Both the position numbers and the translations under genes were made by a program. From Anthopleura xanthogrammica (Eukaryota; Cnidaria; Anthozoa; Actiniaria; Actiniidae), in NCBI GenBank assembly GCA_964019055.1, contig OZ025219.1, forward strand, positions 6,281,868-6,345,867: a DNA stretch of 64,000 bases, read 5' to 3'. The notes beneath the pieces are model-generated. The model made no database searches, was not told the DNA's origin, and saw only the letters and a list, made by a program, of their open reading frames with translations. This document shows, one piece after another, positions 45,356 to 57,559 of the stretch. How positions within the stretch are numbered: the stretch's first letter is position 1; each line of letters starts with the position of its first letter.

Positions 45356-48300
45356 ACGGATCAATATTTGTTTTACTTCCTGACATTGTTGATTCCTCTC
45401 TTCTTCCATTTCACCACTACTAGTATTAGTATACGTCTACTACTACCACCACCACCACCACCACCACCACCACTAGATGCATCCGTGTAAATTTTTTGAA
45501 CATCACCACGGACATGTTCAAATACTCATTATGAGTAGAAAATAGACAGTTTTCAAAAACTTTTTTCGTGATTATTCTGTTTTTGATCGAAAGTTTTGGC
45601 AGCAAGATTTTGAAGGCTCACCATCTATTTTTGAGCTAGTTATCAAAGAACAATGTTCAAATAGGTAAACTTTTGCCGCAAAATTCGAAAAAAATACTTT
45701 TATTAGTTTTTTCTTCAAAAAACATGGAGATCTCTAGAGTACTCTTTATGCTGGTTCAACCTAGGCTCTCCACCTTGTTTCTGTTTCACGTTAAATTTAC
45801 GAACCTTGCAAGTCGAGTGTTAGTCCAATAACCACTTGGAACCCTAATTTTCAAAGTTATGTCAATTTTTTGATCTTGAAAAAATACTGCCTAAATCATG
45901 GCGCAAAATTATGATACTTGCTAGACATGTTTATTGAGAGTTAGGAACGAGGTGTGAAGAAATATTTGCTTAAATTTTGTAATTTTACGCAAAATACAGG
46001 TGATGGTAAACTTTTTGAACATGTTCAAAATTGTTCTTTGGCGCTCACCTACCAAAATATATATGAAATAAACAACAATATTTTATGGAATAGATAAAAA
46101 CAAGCGTCCTCTTACAGTGTAAAAGATTGTTTATGTAAAACGAGCATATTTTGATTTTTTATTTCATATTTTTGAAAAAACATTAGTAGCTTCTAAATGT
46201 TCCAAAATTTGCTCAAAATGTCTCATTCCTTGCTATGAAGCTTAAAAGTGAACAAATAGTTGAGACAAAGTACGAGAAGTAGCTAATGTTTTGTTATTTT
46301 TGAAATATTTTGAAAAATATTGAATTTTTTGGAAGAAAAAAATTGGGGAAAAAATCAAAGAAAATAACATGCGATGGAAATGTTGTTGACATATTGCACT
46401 AAGTAAACATCCTACGAAGCCTGTCTATACATTTTGAAGATATACTGGGCATTTCTGATAAATTTGCAAAACTTCAGAGTGGCCAGAGTTTTCAAGGGGG
46501 GAGGGGTGGGTTAGGGTTAGGGAAGTATTTGAATATCGGTTAAAAGCGAGAGAAACCCAGAAAAAATAGGTAAAGCATTAGATTAGATACCCTTGAAAGA
46601 AAAACTAAAACACATCCTACTACTGACACACATGAATGCCATTAAGATCAGAATCCAATTTTCTTATGAAAATGTACGGAAAGTAGGAGTGGATGTTACC
46701 TGAAATGGTGATGGCAAGAGACTATCATTAGCTTATTGTAAGAGTATTTATTGAAATAGTGTGCAGATGTTGCGTATTGATATCTGTCAGAATCTTAAGT
46801 TAGAAGAAGTGCAGAAAACAAGGAACACGTCGTTGTTCTAGATGGGCAGCTAGTTCTATATGATACTTATCGTATCCAACCCTTACATCTGTTGAAGTGC
46901 ACCTTATCCCTGAGACAATACTTTCAGTACTGGTTCTACATGAAGTAAATAGTTGAATGATAAAATATTTCTTGATTTGAGTGTTGCATCTTCAAATTAT
47001 GAAGGTTTATAAATACTTACATTAAGTTAATAACGGTGACGTCAGGCAAGGCTTCAATTAATATACAACATTTAACTGGTTCACACAAACAGTATTCAAA
47101 GAGCATCATTATTTTACTCATGGTTTACGGTAAAGGTTATTTTAAATTTGTTCTCATAATAGCTAGTATGTAGTATTACTAGTTATAACAAATACACTCA
47201 AACATCTCACCTGTCGTCATAATCATTAACATATTAGAAGTATAAACCTTGAAGTTCATAACTTAAAGACACATCACTCAAATCAACAAACACTTTACCA
47301 TGAAACTAATTACTTTATGTAGAACTGGTAGGTACTGAAAATATTTTCTCATGGATTAGATGCACTTTAAGGCATTGAGCTGTGTGTAGACTGCTGCTAA
47401 ATCATTCTATCAAGGATGCAAGATAATTCCTTTCCAGCAGGACCGAAAGATAAGTCGAATTTGTAAGAAACTTGCGGCCATCGCAAAAAGACTACTCCCA
47501 CACTGCAATCACTTAGAAAACCTTCTTCTATATAGTAGTAGACACAAAAAAAGATCCTAAGACACAAAAACTTGGTGAAATGCAGCTTTTAGAATATCAG
47601 CTTAATTTTATCCCGAAGAGTTTATCTTTTTTTTAAATCGCGGTACATGCCATATTAAAGACAGTTACGAAAGAAAGTTAGCCAGATCTACCACTGAGAC
47701 AGCAGAATAGATCGATATATCCATGAAGCCTGGTTTACGAATGGCTTCAAAAAAAAAAAAAAAAAAAAAAACAAGAAAAAAGCAACAGACTGAGTTAGCT
47801 CGTTTCCGACGAAAATGAAATGAAATGGAATAAATAGGACAGCGAAGATTTACAAAAGGCATTCAGATATGACAGCTAGGGAGCTGGAGTATATGCTTAG
47901 GAAATCTACAATACTAGAGGTTTTTGAAAGTCATTCAGCGTCGAAAAGTTAAGAAAAATTTACGACCAAGAAAATAACAGCGGATGCCAACAAATATTGA
48001 ATTAAGACGTGTCTACATCTGTGATTTTGCATTAAAAAATAAATAAAACCTCCAAAGATTATCTACCAGATAACTCAAGATCTTAGGAAGGTGCTGTTAA
48101 AAAGTTATAAATACGTTAATTCGACTATAGAAATACACAAGGGTGAAGGGCCTAGAGTTGGGATATACTATTTTGCTAAGGCAAATCACACCATCTACAA
48201 TTTCCGGAAATATGAGAGGAAAACAAAAGAGTATAAATTTTGAACATGTTCAAAAAATTTACTATGTTCAAAAAAGTTACTTAAGAATAGGTAAACTTTT

Positions 48301-48409
48301 TGAACCTGTTCAAAATGTTTACTATGTCTAAGTAAGAATTTTGAACATGTTCAAAAAACTTACCTACTAACTAGGTAAACTTTTTGAACTTAGGTAAGAA
48401 TGCATATGG
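45356..48409. other. Gene-free stretch with repeated GAACATGTTC palindromes between two CCA arrays
   Basis: A short (ACC)n run lies at about 45444-45474 and a 124-bp (CCA)n at 48410. In between, no open frame is supported. The motif 'aggtaaactttttgaacatgttcaaaa' and pieces of it recur at about 45491-45525 (interrupted), 45650-45680, 46010-46030 and, as a cluster, 48236-48400. GTTAGGGTTAGGG near 46510 is too short to be telomeric. Confidence 0.55.
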
Positions 48410-48533
48410 CCACCACCACCACCACCACCACCACCACCACCACCACCACCACCACCACCACCACCACCACCACCACCACCACCACCACCACCACCACCAC
48501 CACCACCACCACCACCACCACCACCACCACCAC
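48410..48533. repeat. CCA trinucleotide microsatellite, about 41 units
   Basis: An uninterrupted CCA/ACC run of about 124 bp. Confidence 0.95.
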
Positions 48534-50499
48534 TTTTTCTGACAGCAGAGGAAGTTGGCAGCAGTGAAAAGTTTCTTTTACGTTACTATATTATCGAGTT
48601 CTTATTATTCTTCCATTGTTTTCAATAGGAACATCTTTGAGGGGGGTATTTCCCAAATGCTGTAAGATGCCTATTCCTGCCAAGCGATTGACGTACCTTC
48701 AAGCTCTCGACAAAGAAGTCAATAGCATCTTTATCAGCCTTCATTGAATAACAAGTCACATTTATTTAAAAGACAAAATTTTATTTCGTACGACGCATGA
48801 ATATTTTATATATTATTTTTGATATTTTTATAGAAGAAATAAAGAAAAGTAGAAAGAAAAAATATTTTTGATTTACTAAGTTACTGGATTAGATAACAAT
48901 AACTGTAGGTAACTTCAAAAGTTGGTTTGACAAAATTTAATAGACAATGTTTAATGAAATAAAATATACAATAAAACAAGAAATATAATAAATGTCTGCT
49001 CATATTAGAATAATATATTTTGCATTTACATATGTTTACGAAACAGAAAGAATAGAATAGCGTGTCGTTAATTCAAGCAGCTTTGTTGCCATAGAAACTA
49101 TTGTCTATCATTCCCTCGTGGATCAATGTTTATCTCCCCAGTCTCCCTCATCCCAAACTTACTTGGACCGGAAATAAACATTGTTTGATTACTTCCGTTC
49201 GCACCATTCCTCCTACGGCAACTAGTGCTCGACCGAATAAAAGCAAAGCTCCCCCATTCTAATTAAATGCAATAATATCAGAGTAAACATGACTGGGACA
49301 TGTCTGAACTTGCAGAGAAATGTCATCGATGATTGGTGAATTATTGGATGTAGTTCAATGCTCATGTCACCCGTCAAATTGTCTTGGGAAACTTTTCACA
49401 AAGTTTGATTTTTAAATTAAAACCATGAAGAACTAATGGAAACGAAAATTACTATGATAGAGCATTAAACTCGTAAACTTTGCCATGATATCGATTGTGC
49501 TGTTATTCCAACATATATGATGAATATATATGATGTCTCGTGTCTGTCAAAACATCGATCAGCTTCACTTCTATTTTTATGCTATAGTTAGGGGTATGTA
49601 CAACTGAGACTTATCAGAGAAATAGACGGTTGAATAATTGTCAAAATACAAAAATAAATTAAACTTTAAGCCAATCAAAACTTCGAAAATTTGTTTGAGA
49701 AAATTCATGATGAATTATTGTTTATTGTTTCCATAGAACTGCTAACAAAAACCTGCTGCGGTTACTTCTATTACCATTCTTCTATTTATAGCTTGCATTG
49801 AAAACTATTGAAAACTAATTTCAATACTTAGAGGAATATGGAAATATCCTTTTCAACACGGTGCTGGGAAAACAATCGAAAACTTAAAGAATTAAATATC
49901 AACCTGGTCTCTGAATCGTGTAATTATTATTGATTTTTAAACAGTCTAGCGAAGTCTAGATCTGTTACCAAGGTTATACACCTAATTGCAAGAAGGTTGT
50001 CATACAAAAATAAAAAAACACAAAATAACAAATAGGAATTAATTAGAAATATTTTTATTTATTTTGATTCTAAAGCCCCCTAGAATGATGAGAATAACTG
50101 TTTAGTAATATAACAACAAGATTATCTCAAAAATATCAGTCCATACCTTCAAAACAGTGAAATAATTACGTCTGTTTTGCAAAAATGATTAATTCCTATT
50201 TTTTATTTTTTATTGTTATATGACAACGTTCTTGCAATTAGGTGTATATGTCGATTATAAAAATTTCCTTTTAAAATGCAAACGTGAAATATTGGTTAGG
50301 TAAACTGTTCTGCGCTTTCTGGATCATCGATGCCTCGAATTCATTTACGGAAAAGAAACTATGGAATGATTTCTAGCTGATTTTTAGTGCGAATAGAAAT
50401 TGTTTGTGAACTTTCCTCGATTTAAAAGGTGACGAATCAGTGATATTTCTCATTATTTTAACGTTTTGTTGATTTGACTGTGCTCCAATTAACATTTTC
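48534..50499. other. Intergenic region
   Basis: AT-rich, with one MITE (49977-50248). A short minus-strand frame around 48627-48745 (about 40 codons from an ATG) is open but too short and featureless to call. Confidence 0.5.
49977..50248. mobile_element. MITE with ATACACCTAATTGCAAGAAG terminal inverted repeats
   Basis: The left end ATACACCTAATTGCAAGAAG and TTGTCATA pair with TATGACAACGTTCTTGCAATTAGGTGTAT on the right, and AAATAGGAATTAATTAG pairs with an internal mirror copy. About 270 bp, non-coding. Confidence 0.75.
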
Positions 50500-50832
50500 A
50501 TGAGTGTGGCTTTACTTCCAAGAAATGTCGCTGGCGGTATACCGAATCGGAGCCAAAAAAGAAAGACGAACAGAAGAGGTAGGTGTATGGTTCGAAACCT
50601 GATTTGTCCGCTTTTTGGGAAAGAAATCGAGCCACAATTAATTTTGTTCGTCCTTCAAAATTTTTATTTGTTTCCATCACAAAATCTAAATTACTTGTTG
50701 GATCTTTGTCGCTTGCACAATATTGTTGATACTAGTTTTGAATTTTTGGAACAGGAATTAAAGACGCAAGTTCCTCAAAGTGAATCAAGTAGAAGTCAAG
50801 AAGTTGTACTAAAGTTTGACGATGACCCATAA
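50500..50832 (+). CDS. Unassigned open frame, 110 aa
   Basis: It starts with ATG at 50500 (CATTTTCATGAGT) and ends at TAA. The first 30 residues are Arg/Lys-rich (QKRKTNRRGR); the middle is hydrophobic (LILFVLQNFYLFP, then NLNYLLDLCRLHNI); the end is Ser/Glu/Asp-rich. No signal peptide, domain or repeat is recognised. AGAG|GTAGGT at about 50578 could be a splice donor, which would make only the first 26 residues coding. A separate frame at 51045-51191 (about 48 codons, Lys-rich, ending TAA) has plausible codon use but no start. Both could be remains of one gene or chance frames. Confidence 0.3.
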   Translation: MSVALLPRNVAGGIPNRSQKRKTNRRGRCMVRNLICPLFGKEIEPQLILFVLQNFYLFPSQNLNYLLDLCRLHNIVDTSFEFLEQELKTQVPQSESSRSQEVVLKFDDDP

Positions 50833-53340
50833 ACGCAGGCTAACAACATGAAGTCGAAAAAGTAAGCAAACTTTCGGTTTCATCATAGTTTTTTTTAGAT
50901 TTTTAAAAAGATATTGGAAATTTTGCTAGCTTTTAGTTTCAGATGATTAAATTACTGTTATGGTTTTGATGTATTTTGACATAGAAATCGAAGAAGAACG
51001 ACTACGGCGTAGGATAGAAAAGGGGTCGAAATGGACTCGGCTAATATCACGATGACGAAAAAGTAGTACGGAAAGTTTTCTATTTGTTAATAGCCGCCAA
51101 GCGATGGAACAGCAAACCAGCTATGCCAATACGAGGAAAGACAGAATTCACAAAACAAGAAATGCGTAGAAAAGCGACCAAATCAGACTAAAGTATGACA
51201 AAAACTAAAACGAAAAGGATACACAAGGAAATGACTTAGTGTTGAGAAAGATGGTTTTGATGCTAAACTGTGATGGTTTATAGATTTGAGTTCAAATCTC
51301 AAATGTATCATCAGTATTAAAATGAAAACTTTCAAGCTCAAGAATAATATTCCATGCGGAGAGAGACAGGAAAGCGCCATGGAGCACATAAATGAATACT
51401 AAGATGTGAGTGAAGGAACTTAAAAGAATATATTAGAGGCAAAACGTTTGACGATGCAATGGAGTAACGCTCACTCACTAAGATTGACGGAAATGTCTCA
51501 AGACAACCGTTATTCACGAAGGCTTTTTGCAAAAGTTTTAAACAAGTATTAGCTTTGGGAAATATATCTTCTGACTCAGAATTGCATACCATTAACGTGG
51601 ACGTCTGCGAAGGAATGGGCCCGAGCGACGAGTTGACATTTCGAGCGACGAGTTGACATTGTGCGTGTGCGGGGCCCGGTATTTTTACATATAAATTAGA
51701 AAGGTATGTTTTTATTCACATAAAAACCATTGGATTAATATTCTAAGACACGCCAAACAGAGAATAGATGTTGGAAATGCTTCTACAGTGGCATTTGAGT
51801 GCGTTTTTCGCCTCATGGTAGCGACTCATTCAGGACGCCATTTTGAAGAACCACGGAGTTTCAAAGTGATTGTCAACAGTTGTGGACATTTATCCAAAAA
51901 AATGATGCTGCTATAATATCCATTAGTATATGAATCTCACTGTGATCAATTTTGCGAGTTAAATTTGAGTTTCAATCATATTCTTGTTCAGTTGTACGAG
52001 AAATCAATATCAAATGTTTATTAACACTGCACACTTAAAACTATATTTTCTGCTGTTTTGGAGCTTTTAACTCAAGTATAACATATATCATTTTTTTTTG
52101 TTTACCCGTTGTTTTGAGGTTGCCGTTTTTTTTTTAGTTTGGGGTTTTGGGTCTCCCCTATGCCAAAATCCTGGTTACATCCCTGTAACCCCCAATACTT
52201 TTAACATGCCCCCCCCCCCCCCCCCATTTTTTTCGATGGAATTTGTGGCATTTCTTTTGTGTTTCATGTAAGCCTCGCATCCAAGATAATGTTAAGAAGG
52301 GTGCATTATTGAAGTACAATACTTTCTTTTTCCTCGAGTTTTTCTATTGCTGGGTCAGTTGCACAAAGGTTCCTAGTTTTTCTAAGTTGCCGTTGTTAGA
52401 CCGACTTTAATCAATGAAGTGCAATATTTTCTTTTCCCTCAACTTTGTTCTCTTGCTGGGTCAGTTGCACAAAGGTTCCTAGCTTTTCTAAGCTGAGTGT
52501 TAGTGATTTAGGAGGCACAGAGAAACTCCAAAGTAAATGAGGATGCAGGTGCAGTTATCTCATAACAATTAATGTTATATGAAGTTTACACACATTTTGC
52601 TCAAATGCTGTGTTGGTTTGCTCAGGTTTATGATAAGGGAGACTTGCAGGTATCTCCACTGAGAAAGAGTACTTATATCAAAGAAGATTAGTACATTAGA
52701 AAAAAGTAGACATTTTAGAAGACAATCAAATGTATACTCAATAAGAGAGTTGAATATGAATTGAATAGGGTGTTGGCATATTTTTTGTCTTTGCAAGCCT
52801 TTCTTCTTTTCTTTTTTTTGTCAGTTTTTGCAAGTACTCTATGTTTTGAGGAGATTTAGTAACCTCCATAGCTCAACGGCAAAAGAATAAAGCATTCTAT
52901 TATATAAGCTGCATTTTGCAAGTTGAAACCAGATCATACTAGAATTGAAATGAACAACTTAAGTATGGGACATAGCTTAGCTGCTATATAACCTGCAAGT
53001 GGAGGATATTTATAGGTACAATCTTTTTCGTGCAAAGCCAAAAAAATGACATGGATCACCAGCAAATTTTGATGAAAAAACCCCAGTTTTTCTTTTAGAA
53101 AAAGATATCAAGTTATACATGAATTTGTGTTCAGCAGGCGTGAGGAATATTTGGTGTAAAATATAATACTGGGTTAAATATGAGACCATAATAAACCTTG
53201 GTGTGCAGTCGTAGTATATTTCTTTAATATTTGCAGAAAGATTTTGTCGCCCATCCAATATGCGTAACAAGAATTGGGGTGCACTATATTATTTTGTTCT
53301 CATGTAGTTAATGTGTTTACTAATAATAATATTCTGACAG
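50833..53340. other. Region without a supported gene; contains direct repeats
   Basis: It contains a 19-bp tandem duplication (CGAGCGACGAGTTGACATT, 51622-51660), a C run at 52210-52225, and a roughly 110-bp imperfect direct repeat (52305-52400 and 52417-52498) sharing GCTGGGTCAGTTGCACAAAG. Upstream exons of the 53.3-55.2 kb gene may be hidden here, but I could not place any with confidence. Confidence 0.45.
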
Positions 53341-55180
53341 GTATATTAGTTATTGGGCAACGGCACCAGGTATCTGCAGCCAGAGGGCCTGAATGTAAGA
53401 CTCATTCTAAGGCATCTTGTTTTAACTGTCATAGAAACTATAAAATGTCAAGAGGACAGCCTGTACAACAACCACAACAGGATCCACTTAATTGCGTAAG
53501 TCTTTATTTACTTTTTGTTTAACTTAATGTATCACTGAAATGGGTTTTAATAGTCTCTGCTTTTTCAGAAATATAATGTTAACCGTAACCATACAAATTA
53601 CCAAGTGTCTATGAGTGGACAGCCTGTACAACAACCACAACAGGATCCACTTAATTGCGTAAGTCTTTATTTACTTTTTGTTTAACTTAATGTATCACTG
53701 AAATGGGTTTTAATAGTCTCTGCTTTTTCAGGAATATAATGTTAACCGAAACCATACAAATTACCAAGTGTCTATGAGTGGACAGCCTGTACAACAACCA
53801 CAACAGGACCCACTAAATGCTGTAAGTCTTTATTTACTTTTTCTTTAACTTAATGTATTACTGAAATGGGTTTTAATAGTCTCTGCTTTTTCAGGAATAT
53901 AATGTTAACCGAAACCATACAAATTACCGAGGGCCTATGAGTGGACAGCCTGTACGACAGCCACAACAGGACCCACTAAATGCTGTCACTGTCACTGACA
54001 GTGCTAGTCCTAATGACAATGGCAATGACAGTGCCAATGCTAGTGCCAATAACAATGATAATGACAGTGCCAGTGCTAGACTAGTGCTACTGCCAACGAC
54101 AATGGCAATGACAATCATGCAAATGACAATTACAATGATAATGACAGTGACGTGAGTGACAGAGATAGTGACAATGACATTGTTTGCATGTCATTGATGG
54201 GTCTACTTTTAATGCAAACGAGAGACTCGTCCTAACTTGATGTTATAATAATTTTGTACATTACTTGCTAAATTAGGCTACATTGTTTTGAAGTTTTGGA
54301 ACCCCATTTTCAATCTAAAATTACTAAATATAGTACCACAAATTATAGCTTTGTTACATAATAGAAGTAATTTGCAGTTGTAAATTGATGCTGTAGGGAA
54401 CACTCTTTTGGTTGTGAATAAAAAAGACAAAAATACAAGCTTAACGTGAATGCATGGTCTTTTTTGTTAGTTTTCATTGAACTTTTGTAGAGTACAAACA
54501 GTATATCCGTGAAACATTAGTTATACTAAATAGTACTATTTCGAGCAAATTCTATTGTTTTCTATTGTTTAATTAGCACTATTTTGTACTATTTAGTAAT
54601 TTGTATTTCACGGATATATTGTTTGCACTCTACCACCAACAACCTACTGTTACCACCAACATCGTCCTCACCAAGTGTGAGCAGCATTTGTATTTATCAC
54701 CACCTCCACTATCATCATAATCATCATTTTCAAAAGAGATAGTAGCTGTTACATGTGCTGTATGTACTCCAGATTTGTTTATTGGTTTGCAACAACATAA
54801 CTACTGTTACCACCAGCAACATCGTCCTCACCAAGTGTGAGTAGCAATTGTATTCATCACCACCACCTCTACCACCATCTTAATAATCATTTTGAAAAAA
54901 CGTATCTGTTACATGTGCTGTATATATGTAGTCCATACTTGTTTATTAGTCTGTAATAAGATAACTACGGGTTAGCACGTCCACCACTACCATCTTTTAT
55001 GGTCTGCAATAGGTACTATTGCCACCCTACAATCATCTTCCTATGAAGGCAGAATTTCGCAGCAATTTCAATTTTTCCTAAGGTTGCTTCTATATCGAAT
55101 GTTAATATTTTTTCTTTTATTAGGAACAACTTGAAAGCATTGATGACATACTTCAGAACCGTATACCTCCAGAGATATGA
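53341..55180 (+). CDS. Gene with tandemly duplicated 90-bp exons (NRNHTNY...GQPVQQPQQDPLN repeats), acidic tail, 5' end unknown
   Basis: Proposed exons 53341-53495, 53569-53658, 53732-53821, 53895-54151 and 55124-55180 (TGA at 55178). Introns are GT-AG and phase 0. Exons 2, 3 and the first 90 bp of 4 encode the same 30-residue unit: [K/E]YNVNRNHTNY, a short variable part, MSGQPV[Q/R]QPQQDPLN[C/A]. Exon 1 ends with a diverged copy (SRGQPVQQPQQDPLNC) after a CFNCHRNYK segment. In copy 4 the splice donor seen in copies 1-3 (GT AAGT) has become GTCACT. The frame reads on into an Asn/Asp/Ser/Ala-rich low-complexity stretch ending at a new donor, GAC|GTGAGT. This allele carries an apparent 5-bp insertion near 54076-54085 (CTAGACTAG) that shifts the frame to an early stop; without it exon 4 would be 252 nt, in phase with exon 5 (EQLESIDDILQNR). 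No known domain. NHT is a possible N-glycosylation site, but no signal peptide is seen. Confidence 0.55.
54160..55123. other. Last intron of the duplicated-exon gene, with a MITE and a direct repeat
   Basis: It contains the inverted repeat at 54488-54632 and two related blocks around 54640-54730 and 54800-54900 (both with ACATCGTCCTCACCAAGTGT and CACCACC-rich text), a local duplication with about 160-bp spacing. Confidence 0.5.
54488..54632. mobile_element. Foldback element, about 50-bp arms
   Basis: TAGAGTACAAACAGTATATC and CTAAATAGTAC at the left pair with GTACTATTTAG and GATATATTGTTTGCACTCTA at the right. Confidence 0.75.
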
Positions 55181-55708
55181 GCCTTTTCCCACCCAGAGAT
55201 GTGAATCAAACAGTTCTTAACGTAACCTGAAAAGCTTTAAAACACTAGTAAATGTTTTCAAGATCTCGTCAAAGTGGTCAGTTGCAAGTATTTGCATTTT
55301 AAGTTGATAGAAGAAAGGAATCAAGAGTAGGAGAATAGTGGCATTTTGTCCATGCCAGTAGCAGACTCCAATGAATGACAAGTATTCCTTCTTCGCATTG
55401 ATTTAAAAAAAAATATTGCATACGATGAAAATCAAGATTGTGTATATAATCATAAAAATTATTGTTAATATTTTATTTCTTAGTATCAATGTTTTTTTTT
55501 TATTTTTTTTTATTTTTATTTTTTTTATAATTAATTATTTCCTTTATTCTAAATAAGACAGCTACAATACTACTACTACTACTACTATTACATTACAATA
55601 CAATATAATACAGTACAATACTACTTCTACTTTTACAAAGATATTACAGTTATTTCCTGTTATTATCATTAATTACATTGTCTGAACAAAAAAGCAACAT
55701 ATTTAAAC

Positions 55709-56908
55709 TTATATTATTTGTTTTATAGCTTTGAATTTTGTCAGGTGGAACTGCTTATTATTATTTTTTACAGCAATACAATATTCAATCCTTTCATAGT
55801 ATTTAAGGTATGCTTTAAAACCATTAATTTCCAACTGACTTCCATTAAGCTTTGCTCTATAGATATATGATTTAAATAAAAGTAACAAAAAATTGATAAA
55901 TATGGAAGATTTTGTTGATGGACATGGCCCTACAATTAATAATAATAAACTTAATACTGGCAAAGCGATACCATACTCTTTAAGCCATATTGAGATTTCA
56001 GAGTATAATTTCGCAGATACTTCACAATTTATAAATAAATGTTCGATTGTTTCAACGTGCTTATTGCAAAGAGAACATAACTCAGAGTCTTTGAGCTTAA
56101 ACTTATATAAGTCCTTATTTAGATACAAACAATTCATTAGTAATCTATATTGAAACCATCTAAGTTTTGTATCTATCGTTGTTGAGTAAACAAGTAAGTA
56201 GGCCTCGCTCCAATTGATTTCACTATTATTTAATATTTTTTGCCACCTATGTTGAGCAGTTGGTTGCTCAAATTTTTTGGTTACAAGTTTTTGGTATATT
56301 TGATTTGTTTTAACTTTATTCAAATCAAACATATTTCCATCAATTTGTATCCTAATGGTGCTTATATCTTCAATTTCACATTGAAAACCCACATTAAGCT
56401 TTAATGTTTTAACCCACGGTGCTGGTAAAGCCCTGATAATCCCCATCCAAGTTAACCAGTCCCTGTTAGAACAACCTCTCTCTACTGCAGCTTTCCAACT
56501 AAAGCCAGTGTTAAAATTCCAAAGATCGTTTATACATCGCACATTAAAACTCAACAAACGTTCCATACATTTTACGTTACAGGTGAACTTAATGAAAACA
56601 TTATTCCACAAAGATTGTTTCAAAATACTTTTTAAATCATCACTTTTTACTTCTAAATAGCTAAGTTCCGACCAAACCCCAAGAGCTTTGGCATAGAACT
56701 TTGACATGTCCTGTGGTATTTTGCCACTATCAAAGTTCTCGCGAACACATTCAATTCCTCCTATGATTTTTAACTTCTTTAAAGGTAAGCTTTTCCAATA
56801 ACTATTTGTTTTATCCGCTAGCCTTGACACCCATCTGACCATGCTTGCCTTAATCATACTACCGAAGTCAAGGAGTTTAAGTCCTCCGTCATTATATTTG
56901 CCAATCAA
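55709..56908 (-). pseudogene. LINE ORF2 C-terminal part (399 aa open frame)
   Basis: Open frame of the LINE's RT C-terminal/connector region including the Cys-His knuckle near residue 290. Coding similarity extends upstream to about 57000 in this same frame, beyond the first Met. It is shifted by one frame from the RT fragment at 56998-57548, so the element cannot make the whole protein. Confidence 0.8.
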
Positions 56909-56997
56909 AGTATTATATTTAATTTTTGGTTTTCTACCATTCCATATGAAGTTTACAGCTTCGTCTTTAACACGTTTGAAGAAGTTTTCATTAGCTC

Positions 56998-57548
56998 CTA
57001 ACTTTGTGCTGATACATATAAAAGCTTAGAGAGGCCCAGTGCTTTTACTACTTGAATTCTACCTATGGGCGTGAGAAGTCTACTTTTCCAGATTGTGAGG
57101 GTCGTTTTGAAATTTTGAAAAATTCTTTCGTAATTATTAGTAATATGATAATTCCTATTGTGAGAGAAATATATACCTAGAATTTTTATCCCTGATTCAT
57201 GAAAGTCAATCCATTTTAAATTATGATGTGACGTATCAAGTAAGCTATTCGTGATGTTGGGGCCTAGCCACCCTATCTCAGATTTTTCACGGTTTATTTG
57301 AAGACCAGAAAACTGTTTAAATTGTTTTAATACCTCTAGTGTTTTTGATAACGAGTTGATATCTTTTAGAAAAAAGGTAGTGTCATCTGCTAAGAGAAGA
57401 ATTTTTGTCATACATTCATCCCCAAAGTCAATTCCTTGTATGCTATTGTTATTTCTTATCATTAACGCCATGCATTCAATCATTATAATAAACAAATATG
57501 GAGAGATAGGATCCCCTTGTTTGGTCCCCCTTCTTACCTCAAAAAAAG
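56998..57548 (-). pseudogene. LINE reverse-transcriptase fragment
   Basis: Encodes the QGDP...SPYLF and ADD motifs and the region up to LSKLLYV, then hits TAG at about 57000. The 5' end coincides with the truncation point next to the target-site duplication. Confidence 0.8.
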
Positions 57549-57559
57549 TAGTATCAATG

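Larger units (their letters stand above)
55492..57548 (-). mobile_element. 5'-truncated non-LTR retrotransposon (LINE) with 11-bp target-site duplication
   Basis: Flanked by TAGTATCAATG at 55481-55491 and 57549-57559. On the minus strand it begins inside the reverse transcriptase (RRGTKQGDPISPYLF), continues with the catalytic ADDTTFFL block (57500-56998), then, after a frameshift near 57010, with the thumb/C-terminal region (GGLKLLDFG) and a Cys-His knuckle C-x2-C-x7-H-x4-C (LCSLCNKHVETIEHLFINC). It ends at a stop at 55709 and an A-rich tail (plus-strand T-rich 55492-55535). The endonuclease and first half of the RT are missing, so it is dead on arrival. General L1/Tx1-like character; the clade is not proven. 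Confidence 0.9.

Noticed and set aside
46505..46530. TTAGGG repeats suggesting a telomere
   Set aside because: Only two units.
48236..48360. p53-type response element (GAACATGTTC fits the RRRCWWGYYY half-site)
   Set aside because: Half-sites are about 40-60 bp apart rather than within about 13 bp, and the repeats are part of larger palindromes. A direct p53 role is not supported.
48627..48745. 40-codon minus-strand frame with ATG
   Set aside because: Too short, no family similarity, and no supporting splice partner or codon signal.
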